64,000 nucleotides of DNA, taken from Dactylorhiza incarnata (lineage: Eukaryota; Streptophyta; Magnoliopsida; Asparagales; Orchidaceae). The translations under genes and the position numbers were made by a program. Of this stretch, positions 55,222-64,000 are shown in pieces. The notes under the pieces are model-generated. The model was not told the DNA's origin. It ran no database searches and was given only the letters and a program-made list of their open reading frames with translations. Positions within the stretch are counted from its first letter, which is position 1. Each line of letters opens with the position of its first letter. The stretch is taken from the NCBI GenBank assembly GCA_033032865.1, contig JAWHQI010000019.1:10024001-10088000 (forward strand), read 5' to 3'.

Positions 55222-57145
55222 CTAAGATGAAAATGTTAGTGAAGATCTGGATACCCATGAGGTTCCTCCCATAACATAAGTGGAGACCTTAGGCACCCAG
55301 ATTTGTTGTAAAGTGTGCTTTCCCTTCTTCCTACAAGAGTCCGTAGTGTGCCCAAACAATAAGCAATTGGCACAAGAAATAAAAGTGGTTGAGACCTTTT
55401 TCTGTGACTGTGGTTGACTCTTGCTGGTATACAAATAGGTAGAGGGAGTAAAGGAATTATATTTAGAAAGCATTTTTTGATTCTTGGAAACAGAGCTAAC
55501 GCCAGCGTTAGCAGACAACACTAGGCGGTAGGTTTTGGAGACAAATCCCAACCCATACTTGGCCGACCCATGGCACTAGTTGCCCAAAATCATGTCTAGT
55601 GATTTTTGGCCAACCCCAAATTTGTTTATTGCCATATTGGGATCATTTATTCGGGCTTTTAAGGCGAATTTTTCACTTACTAGATTTCCACATCTCTTTG
55701 CACAATTTTTTTTTTCATTTTCAATTTGAGAGTGAGATATGTTCAACCTTATTTCTAAGTCTCCCTTTTCTTTCATGAGTGATTCGATATTGGAGAGAGC
55801 ATTAGAAAGATTGTTTTCAAGTTCCTTTGCTTTTGTCAAATGATTGTCATTCTCTTGGCAAGACATTATTTCTTTATTTAATTTTTTATTTTGTTTCAAG
55901 AGTATTTTATTTTCTGTTGTAAGAAGTTCAAGATCTTTTAAATTTTTACCAAATTATTTGCATGTATTTAAATATTCAACCTAAAGATCAACAAAAGTTG
56001 AAGGGATTACCTCAGTGTCGCTTTGGGCACTGCACTCGTCATCAGTTGGTTCTTGGTTCCTTCCCATGAGACACAAATTTGCCTCATCATCCTTGCTTGA
56101 ACTCAAATCGTTTGAGCAACCCGATGAAGAATCATCCCATGTTGCTGCCTCCAAGACCTTCTTCTTCTCCTTTTCTTTATGCCGCTTTTATTTTTTCTCC
56201 TTCAAGTATTTTGGGCATTGACTCCTTATATGCCCAGTCTTCCTGCAGTGGAATCACACGAGAGGAGGTCGCACTTCATCGTCTTCGCTTGATTTCCTTT
56301 TTCTCCTTTTTGGAAGATGATCCTTTACGAAAGTACTTGCGGAAGGTATTCCTTCTTTCTGGATTCTTCATGAACTTTGTGAAGTTTTTCATAAAGAGAC
56401 TCTCCTCGTCTTCTTCATCATTATCATCCTCTTTTCTTGACTTTAGTGCCAAATCCTTCTTCTTTGGCTCCTTATTGTATTCTTCATCTTGAATGTTGAG
56501 TTCAACCTCATGGGTTTTGAGATTACCAATGAGGCTCTCAATCTAGAGACGCCTTAGATCATGCGATTCAGAAATTGCAGTCACCTTTGGATTGAACTTC
56601 AGAGGAAGAGACCGTATGATCTTTCTCACCAAGTCACCGTTTGAGAAAGTTTTCCCAAGAATCTTTGAGGCATTTACAATCTTGGTTAAGCGAGTATACA
56701 TTGAGTCCACGTCCTCATTTGGATCCATCATGAACCTTTCAAACTCCGATTCCAGTTGGAATAGCATTGAGTCTTTGACCTGCGAGGTACCTTCATGAGT
56801 TATTTCAAGTAAATTCTAAATGTCATAAGCAGATTCACAAGCACAAACTCTATTAAACTCGGTCCTATCTAATGCGCAGAATAAAGCATTCATAGCTTTA
56901 ACATTATTTTTGCATTTATTTTTATCCACATCATCCCACCTATCTCTAGGCTTTTCCATGGTTACTTCTCCAACAATATAAGTAGGAGTTGTATATGGTC
57001 TTTCAATACTAGCCCAAACATCTAGATCTAAATTAATTAAAAAATAATGCATTCGCGTCCTCCAATAATTATAGTCAGTTCCGGTGAAAATTGGAGGTCT
57101 ACTTATTCCTTGGCCTTCATGAAAAGCGAGATCACGAGACGCCAT
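55222..57145 (-). pseudogene. C2 gag (stops in frame)
   Basis: The ATG is at 57143-57145, about 40 bp from the PBS. The gag core has FTGTDYNYWRTRM and IIRSLPLKFNPKVTAI (UBN2 type). Stops lie at 56816 and 56543. The knuckle at about 56235-56260 reads HCRKTGHIRSQC, and the codon for its first Cys is a TGA stop. A coiled-coil-like segment (55580-55900) follows, then IWVPK (about 55290). Within the final part the DNA palindrome GCTAACGCCAGCGTTAGC (55495-55512) is translated as part of the protein. A TAG at 55222-55224 separates gag from the protease. Confidence 0.85.
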
Positions 57146-57182
57146 TATTCCCGGTTGTTAGACCGTTTTGGAACAACCTAGC

Positions 57183-57193
57183 TCTGATACCAC
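57183..57193 (-). promoter_or_regulatory. C2 primer-binding site (initiator tRNA-Met)
   Basis: TGGTATCAGAG on the minus strand, two bases from the 5' LTR. Confidence 0.92.
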
Positions 57194-57195
57194 TT

Positions 57196-57364
57196 GTTGG
57201 ATTGTGAGGCGCCCTTAGAGGGGGGAGGGGTGAGTAAGGGTTTTAAAAACTTATACTTTATTTTAAAACATTTGTAATTAGAAAAGAAGAAATCAAGTGA
57301 TATGAAAGAGAAACATGATTTTATTAATTCTTGAGATATGAAATTACAAAACTTGATTTCTTAT
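57196..57364 (-). repeat. C2 5' LTR, first 169 bp
   Basis: Matches 48671-48870. The rest is displaced by C3, whose left-hand target bases are cttat (57360-57364). Confidence 0.88.
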
Positions 57365-57486
57365 TGTTGGAACAACCCTATTTGTGATTTGGGCTAGGAT
57401 CACTATTTGTTAACTAAGGACAAGTTGACCCCAATGTATAGTTTATGGGTCAAGAGATTTGGCTGTTAGAATTAGAAATTGCATTC

Positions 57487-57853
57487 AGATTCTGCGTTCG
57501 AAGAAAGGCTAGCTGCGTTCGATGAATGGCGAGCTGCGTTCGACGAATGGAAAGCTATCTGCGTTCGACGAACAGGCTTGTTCTCAGCGGTCGACGAACC
57601 CATCTCAGCAGTCGAAGAATTTGTCTAAGCTCAGCGCTCGACGTTTTTACTCAACCTCAGCGGTCGACGAATTTATCCAGGCTTAGTGGTCGACGAATCC
57701 TTCCGTTCGACAAATTCCAGCCAGCGTTCGACGAATTTCAGCAAATGTTCAGAACAGTAAATCACATGTTCAGGTCAACGAAGCAAATGTTGTGTTCGAC
57801 GAAAATATTGAGGTCGACGAATCTGAGTTCAACGAATCTTATCCAGATCGAAG
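57487..57853. repeat. TTCGACGAA array in C3 LTR
   Basis: About fifteen motifs such as gcgttcgacgaatgg, ggtcgacgaa and gttcgacgaac occur 15-35 bp apart. They end directly before TATTTAAA. The motif type is that of the C1 LTR array, and the same motif recurs in the C3 gag ORF. Confidence 0.85.
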
Positions 57854-59057
57854 AATTATTATTTAAAGTGCAGATTTAATTTCAAAATATTATATTTATT
57901 CATTCTCTGATCTCAGATCGACGACAGTAACGGCCCTTTTCTTCAGATCAAGTAAGAAAATATATTTTCTTTATTATTTAAGTTATAGCCGTTGACACCT
58001 CCTCGGAAAAGGACATATTCATGGAAAAGGAAAGAGATAAAATGACGCAGTAGATTTATGTTTCCAAAGATATCTCTTCAGAATAATTTATTCCTTAATA
58101 TAAGGGATTTGCATTTAATGGCTGTCAGATATTTGAAAACTGAAAAGGCAGAAGATATACAGCAGATTTTATACAAGCCTTCACGACAGATCAAAGACAG
58201 AATACTTTACATATTTGCTGTACAGGAAATCGACAAAAAAGGAAGAGAGAGATTTACAGGAAGAATAGAAGAATAAAAACATAGATCTTCATCTTCTTCC
58301 TGCCAAGCATTATTCAGAGCACAGAACTTCATCTTCTTCTCCTTCAGCAGCACATACTTTCTGAGAACAGCTACACCACCTCTCAGTATTTTCCTGCTGC
58401 AAAAATCAAGAAAGAAAGAAGAAGAAGAGCCAGCATTCAGATCTTCAAAAGAGCAACAACAAATTGGAGAACTTGTTCTCTCAATTTAATCAGCTATAGG
58501 AAGATTATTTCTTCAAGAAAAGCTCCAGCAACATCAACTGTCAAACAAATTTATATCAGACAGAGGAGCATTTCAACATCAAATCCACTAGAGTCTTCTC
58601 TATACATCTTGACAGAGAAGAACATCTAAACCCCTCCCCATTCCATTCTGTATAGGGTTAATACTCCCTTCAAAAGTGTAACCAACTGGTGGCAAGACAC
58701 CTTATCAAAAAATCCTTGTGTGGTTTTTAAGCACCTTATCAAAAGCTTATCGGTGATTTGGGCACCTGATCAAACTCACATTGGTGTGTGGACACCTTAT
58801 CAAAAATCCCTTGGTGTGAGGGCACCTGATCAAACCTCCTAGTGCTTCCTACCAAGTGTGGTAGAAGAGTAGACGTACCCAGGTTTTTGGGGAACTACTA
58901 TAAATTCCTTGTGTCCTCTGTGATTGCTTATTTCTTTGACCTGTGATGTGTGATTTTATTTATTTTGTTTTTATTATCTCACACTGTTTACACATATATA
59001 TAACACTATTTTAATTCCGCTATAAAAACTAAGGAAAAATTTTTAATACTCTATTCA

Positions 59058-59085
59058 CCCCCCCCCCCCCCCCCCCCCCCCCCCC
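59058..59085. repeat. Run of 28 C in C3 LTR
   Basis: It lies in a ctattcacc...tctag context near the LTR end, the equivalent position to the C2 run. Copia LTRs often have a short C tract there, so expansion or misassembly of a normal motif is likely. Confidence 0.9.
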
Positions 59086-59121
59086 TCTAGAGTAACTTAA
59101 GATCTAACCTCCACTTTCAAT

Positions 59122-59132
59122 TGGTATCAGAG
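59122..59132 (+). promoter_or_regulatory. C3 primer-binding site (initiator tRNA-Met)
   Basis: TGGTATCAGAG two bases after the LTR. Confidence 0.92.
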
Positions 59133-59234
59133 GGCTGTTGATCTTATTTACAGGCTAACACCTGGATCACAAAGATCAATTAGATCTTAAATTATTTTAG
59201 AGTTTTTTTTGTTTTTATTTTCTGTTAAAAACTC

Positions 59235-61215
59235 ATGGCACAAAACAAGGAGTATTCAAGCACAAGACCTCCTATGTGCAACCTCAGTAAGTTTGCACTA
59301 TGGAAAGCAAGGATTAGGTAATATATGAGCTCTATTGATGAAGAAATCTTTAATGTCACATTGACAGGACCTCCTGCCCCCTCAGCATCAACAAGTACTG
59401 ATGCAGCAACAAGCAACACTACTGTCCCACCTCCTGAATGGACAGAAGCACAAAAGAAGCAAAGGAGTGATGATGTAAAAGCCATGAATATCCTGGCTCA
59501 AACAATGTCTGATGACATATTTCAGAAAGTAGTGGATTGCACCTCAGCTAGAGAGATATGGACCTCTCTCAACAATATGGTTGCAGGCTCTGCTGATGAA
59601 AGAAAAGACAAGATCTCACTTGATCTCTCTGTATGAGAACTTCAAAAAGGGTGAAAAAGAATCAGTTGCAGATATGTACACTAGATTAAGTGTAATCATA
59701 AGTGAACTCAGAATACTGTACAAGGAAATCTCATTAACTGAGATCAATGACAAAATCCTAATGTGCTTCCCCAGCACTTGGGACTCTAGGATCTGGCCTA
59801 TCAAGGAAGCCAGAAGTCTTTATGAGATAACTACTGAGACACTGCTAGGAAAGCTCAAATCCTATGAGCAACTCATCAAGACAAGGGAAGCTGAACAAGT
59901 GAGCACCTCCTCTTCAACAAAGAAGGAGAGGAACATTGCCTTCAAAGCTACAGAAGAAGAAGAAAAGACTTCTGACAATGAGGAGTTCATGAGCCTTATA
60001 GCCAAGAGATTCTACAAAATGGCTAAGAAGTACTTCAGAAAGAAGGACTCCAGATCATGGGAAAAGCCAAGGCATGACAAAAACAATTCTAAAGAAATTA
60101 TATGTTTTGGTTGCAGAAAACTAGGACACATAGCACCTGATTGTCCAGAAAATCAAAACAAGAAGGACAAGAAGGAAAAGAGAAAAGAAAAGGAAGAAAG
60201 AAGAAACTCCATCAAATCTTCCTCCCACAAACACAAAAAGAAGGGAAGAGGATTTGTAGCTGAAACTTGGAGTGAAACTGAATCAGATTCATCATCCAGC
60301 TCTTCTGATGATGAAGATAATGAAGAAGAAAGAAGTCTCTGTATGATGGCTATCAATGCCTCAGCAAGCAATTCAGATGAAGAATCAGAATCTGAAGCTG
60401 AAAATGATGCAGATCAGGTAATATCTGATTTTGATTTTACTTCAGTTGAATTCAAAGATGAATTCAAGGTTCTTTGCTTAGACTTAATTAAATCTGAGAA
60501 AGAAATAATCTCACTCAGACAGAAGCTAGCTGAAATGAAAAATATAAGTGAAGAAAATGTAAATCTTAAGAAAGATTTGGCTGCCTCTAGAGAACAAACT
60601 ATTCTCCTTGAGAATAAACTTTCTGAGGCCAAGAAGTTTGAAGAATCCCTCAATGGGAGAAGCATCAAACTGATGGACATTACAAGCACAGTAAATGCTA
60701 AACTTAATAGCAAACTAGGCTTGGGTGCTTCATCAAGTGAGCCACCTCTAATTAAGAAGAACATATTATCTACACCTATAAAATTCATCTATCCTAAGAG
60801 CAAAGAGGATGTAGATGAAAATAAATACATTTCAAGTAAGACTGTCGAGAATAGCAGAATTCAGCAGAATTCGTCGAACGATGCTCGACGAAATGTCAGT
60901 CATTTGTCGAACGGAGCTCAACAAACTCTGAAAACAAATTTTCTATATAGTAATTATATGAACGGCGCTCGACGAAATATCAGTCATTTGTCGAACGGCG
61001 CTCGACGAACTCAGCCTAATTCATATAACAGAAACTATACAACAAATCTGAACAATTCTCATTCTTCACATTCTATGAATCCTTTCACTGAATGGATTAT
61101 ACCTCCAAGGAGATATCATCCACAAGGTTATAAGGACCAACCTGAAATGTCTTTTATTTCAAATTTTTGTGGAAATACAAAAAGACCCAAGGTAGTCTGG
61201 GTTATGAACAAATAG
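59235..61215 (+). pseudogene. C3 gag (one stop, one frameshift, otherwise long and open)
   Basis: The ATG at 59235 is about 100 bp past the PBS. A TAA (59319-59321) and a one-base frameshift near 59610-59635 break the N-terminal part; from there the frame is open for over 500 codons. Seen in order: the UBN2-type gag core (FKKGEKESVADMYTRL), a knuckle CFGCRKLGHIAPDC (60103-60144), Lys-rich and acidic/Ser-rich segments, a coiled-coil-like region (about 60420-60680), then a segment where TTCGTCGA/TCGACGAA DNA repeats are translated as a tandem NGARRN-SHLSNGARR block (60850-61010). It ends VVWVMNK-stop (TAG 61213-61215). Confidence 0.85.
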
Positions 61216-61700
61216 TTTTTTTGTTTTTGTTTTTGCAGGTACACAGCTGTCCAAGAATAAATGAAAAATGATATTTGGATAGTGGCTGCTCAAAGCATAT
61301 GATAGAAATCAAATTTTGATGATCTTAATTGGTATCAGAAATCTAATTCTCAATTGGTAAAAAAATTTTCAATTTGGTGATATTTTAATAGATAAGGCCA
61401 ATATATTTAACTATAAGATAATGCTTAAACCTATTGAAAATATTTTTAACTCCAATTGTAATAAACAAAAAGTTATAGGATTCAATTGAATTTTCTCATC
61501 TTAAGAACAAAGTCAGATAACTTCATGTTCCTACAGACTTTCTCAGGTTCATCAAGATTTTAGTATTCTACTCTAGTTGCATTGATCAGAAATGATCATA
61601 GCACTGAGTTTTTGAATCTCCCATGATAAGAGAATTCTGTAAGAAGGAAGGTATCAGGCAATGTATCCTTGAGAAGATAAGAATTTCTTAGAATCCATTA
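61216..61700 (+). pseudogene. C3 pol remnants
   Basis: After the gag stop come ttttgtttttgcaggt, which resembles a 3' splice site, and then, in another frame, YLDSGCSKHM (61272-61301), the protease start. Beyond it the sequence is too decayed to read until an integrase scrap with a DHSTEF motif (about 61590-61610) and EFCKKEGI (about 61630). RT and RNase H are absent. Confidence 0.7.
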
Positions 61701-62897
61701 AAAGCTGTAGTAATTCATCATATTAATAAAATCCTATTGAAACAAAATCTAGGAAAGTTAAAAGAAGAAGAGAAATTAAAAGAAGAAGAAATTTAGTAAT
61801 TTATGATTAAATGCTTTCAAAAGAACAACTTAATTTTTACTATCTGTTCATTCTATATATCTGTTCATTCTAGGATATTTTCTTTCTAATAAAGCATAAA
61901 GGGTTTATAACAAATCCTCTCTTAAAATAGAAGAGTCCGTGCATTGTTGGAACTAACCCATTAAATGAGGAGAGGATCACTAGCTCTACCAGAAACATTG
62001 TGCAGGTACCAGAAGTCACTTTCAATTGGTATTCAATTAGCATCAAACTATCAGAGACCTCAACTGATATTAGAGGACTTTCAATTGGTATCAAAGCAGA
62101 ATATAGATACTCAATTGCACTTTCAATTGGGATCAAACTATCAGTTGCAGAAATAAAAGAAAGGGTTTACATTCTCAAGACAAAGAATGCAAATGAAATT
62201 GCAAGTTCAACATCAGAGAACCAGAACTTTCATTTAACTAAATGCCTACAGAATTATTTCTCTTTCTAGTTCCCATTTGCACTTGATCTCTACTTTATTG
62301 TGCAGGAATAAGAGCAATATAAATCTTGCATCCTTCCCTACCTCCATCAAATGTCCCTTCTTCAAGGGGCCTAGCTTCAGGCCTTTCCTGAAACTAGGCA
62401 GGGGGAGAAGTTTGTATGAACAAGCTCCATTTGATGCAGTGTTTTGCTCAGGGGGAGTTATTCTATGAACTAAGCAAGGAGAGAAAGCTGAAGAACCTCC
62501 AGAACTCAGGGAGAGGCACTCTCAGGGGGAGTTGCTGTTTGAAGAAAAGTTTGATAAAGCTTACAGCAGTTTGCTGATTACAGATTTCTGTTTCAGAAAA
62601 ATTCAGATAAAGTTTAGTTCAAGTTTAGATGTAGATATAGTACAGTTCAGAAGAAGTATTCTATTATAGCAAAATTCAGTATCAGGTATTGTTATAGCTC
62701 AGCTTATCAGAAATTCAGAAATCAGTTAAATATTCAGATCAGAATTCAGAACAACACAGATGAGACAAAATCAGAATTTCAGAATTCAGAAAAAGCAAGG
62801 TTCTGTTTGTATTTTCATTTCTATTTTTATTGAAATGTATTTTCAAAACTCAGAGTACTTTTCATTTTATATCTGATAAAATATTCAAAATAATATC
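61701..62897 (+). other. C3 3' region with PBS-like and PPT-like repeats
   Basis: No gene is seen. At 61945 tgttggaactaaccc resembles the first bases of the C3 LTR. Three ctttcaattgg(t/g)at phrases follow (about 62019, 62078 and 62122), each like the LTR/PBS junction of C3. Three aggggga blocks (about 62400, 62452 and 62524) are PPT-like. The rest (62560-62897) is AT-rich with repeated attcagaa. Confidence 0.65.
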
Positions 62898-62984
62898 TGT
62901 TGGGAAAATGATTTCTCTTAACCCCTTGAATTAAGTTGAATATGAATTCTAAGAAAGAAAAACAAGGTTAAGTAAATATGCGTC

Positions 62985-63245
62985 GAATAGTATTCGACGC
63001 AACGTCGAGCTGTAGTCGACGTTCCCTTCAGATTAAGTCGAAGTAACTTTAGGAAGATTTCGACGTATGTGTTGTCGACGCTACTCTGATTTCTAGTCGA
63101 CGCATATAGAGAAGTCGACGCACCTTAGTCGACGCACCTTAGTCGACGCACCTTAGTCGACGCACCTTCCTTATTCTTCTCTCGACGTCCAGCCAGGATG
63201 AATTCGACGCTTACGTCGAATGGTAATCGACGCACGTCGATTTAT
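62985..63245. repeat. GTCGACG array in C4 LTR
   Basis: It opens with the palindrome CGTCGAATAGTATTCGACG (62991-63009). Four exact copies of gtcgacgcacctta-type 14-bp units start at 63114, 63128, 63142 and 63156. Other single motifs flank them. The array ends about 280 bp before the TATA box. Confidence 0.88.
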
Positions 63246-63523
63246 ATGACAGATTTAAATATGCGCCAGATCTCTTTCCTTCTTTCAGTAGATCTAATTT
63301 ATATGGAATAATGTTAATATTTTATAGCCGTTCTGAATCATTCTTTCCTTCTATTTGATTCTTGGCTAATCTGATAAAACTCATTATGGATATTATTCGA
63401 ATTTGGAATGAATTCTTTCCTTCTATTGGTATGCTAATTATGGAAATATTTCTATTCTTCCATTTCTCTGACTGTTAATTAATTATCCTCCTATAGCATT
63501 ATTTTTACACAGAGCTATAAATA

Positions 63524-63533
63524 AAGAGGAGGT
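63524..63533 (+). promoter_or_regulatory. TATA box of C4 LTR
   Basis: gctataaata, followed by a purine-rich segment, as in the other LTRs here. Confidence 0.6.
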
Positions 63534-64000
63534 CGGCAGAAAATAAGAAGTTGAGTGATCGACCACATACATTTGAAATAGAGGAAAAGCTCCCAAGAGA
63601 ATAGAGAGAAAAACTGAGAAAAGAGATAGTGTGCTGCAGAGAAAAAGCCTTCATCTTCTCCTTCTTCTTCAGAAGCCATTCTACTGCAAACTCTGAAAGT
63701 TCTCTCAAAAGAGAGAAAAGTTTTTACAATCTCCTTCTCACTATAGAAGAGAGATTTTCATTCACTACTTCTTGTGCTTCCAATCTTCTTGCTAGGAAGA
63801 AGATTCATTCTTGTTCTTATTTCTTTCTTTCTTTCTTTCTTACTTATAACATTGTAAAAGAGTTTTTAGAATCTCTCTTCAAAAAATTCAGTGTACTGGT
63901 TCTAAGAGTCTCCTTGTCAAAAGACTCAGTTGGTTCTAAGAGTCTCCTTATCAAAAGACTCAGGGTGGTTCTAAGAGTCTCCTTATCAAAAGACTCAGTA

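Larger units (their letters stand above)
57365..59119 (+). repeat. C3 5' LTR (1755 bp)
   Basis: Opens tgttggaaca and closes cactttca, two bases before the PBS. It holds a TTCGACGAA array, a TATA-like TATTTAAA (57860-57867), four to five cacc(t/c)tatcaaa repeats (58700-58840) and a 28-C run near its end. Confidence 0.8.
48671..64000 (-). mobile_element. C2: Sirevirus-like copia, right end beyond the window
   Basis: A minus-strand copia with 3' LTR (48671-49898), a long 3' noncoding region, pol, gag, an initiator-Met PBS and the start of its 5' LTR (57196-57364), which is broken by C3. The 5-bp sequence before it is gagcc; the matching right duplication would be outside the window. Several frameshifts and stops make it inactive. 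Confidence 0.85.
57365..64000 (+). mobile_element. C3: gag-only copia deletion derivative
   Basis: A plus-strand copia with a complete 5' LTR, an initiator-Met PBS, a long gag and then only scraps of pol. The matching 3' LTR is not in the window; the LTR at 62898 has different sequence and no adjacent PPT, so it is better read as another element (C4) inserted into or beside C3. C3 could persist through enzymes of relatives. Confidence 0.75.
62898..64000 (+). repeat. C4: LTR of a further copia-like element, cut by the window end
   Basis: It starts tgttgggaaaatg after atatc, and runs off the right edge. It shows a GTCGACG array (62985-63245), a TATA box gctataaata (63524-63533), a ttctttcttt microsatellite (63820-63843) and three or more copies of ggttctaagagtctcctt near the end. 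The plan matches the C3 LTR, but the sequence is different, so it is a separate family. Solo LTR or full element cannot be told here. Confidence 0.65.

Noticed and set aside
62898..64000. C4 LTR as the 3' LTR of C3
   Set aside because: It does not match the C3 5' LTR in sequence and has no purine tract directly before it.

Overview
The window is a block of nested LTR retrotransposons from a repeat-rich flowering-plant genome. The clade signals are plant ones: an Athila-like and a Tat-like gypsy, Sirevirus-like copia elements, and primer-binding sites matching plant tRNA-Asp and initiator tRNA-Met. I see no host gene, tRNA or rRNA gene, or CRISPR. Sequence alone does not give the species. Element names A, B, D, F, G2, C1 to C4 and E3 are mine.

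The outermost layer is G2, a decayed minus-strand Tat-like gypsy. Its pieces are a 96-bp minisatellite (1-323 and 31746-31974), pol and gag (32056-36652) and more gag (48309-48670). Three units sit in G2. (i) C1, a minus-strand copia (324-31745), holds two further insertions: F, an Athila-like gypsy (5710-23033, TSD ggcat), which itself holds chimera A (7333-14874, TSD ctagt); and D (23081-29146, TSD taccc). (ii) E3, a roughly 5-kb LTR-like unit (36653-48303, TSD tcctc), holds B (39062-45688, TSD gacct). (iii) C2, a minus-strand copia (48671 to beyond the window), holds C3, a gag-only plus-strand copia from 57365, followed by a further LTR, C4, from 62898. Five paired 5-bp target-site duplications fix most of this order.

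F has the full Athila gene order but is broken by stops and frameshifts. D and B have no pol, carry one intact zinc-knuckle ORF each, and share with F the tRNA-Asp PBS, the polypurine tract, the U5 end and blocks of 3' noncoding sequence. They look like non-autonomous partners of F-type elements; A is a more distant member.

Three observations stand out. First, every LTR family with a visible promoter (A, B, D, F, C1-C4) has a family-specific CpG-rich palindrome array just upstream of its TATA-like box, and in C2 and C3 the same motif recurs inside the gag ORF. Second, A is one integrated unit with U3 ends at both termini: a normal LTR-internal-LTR element fused at its right end to an inverted LTR of a related family plus exactly the 18-nt PBS, which resembles a plus-strand strong-stop DNA. 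Third, all three copia elements with a readable gag/PR junction have a stop codon just upstream of the protease DSG motif.
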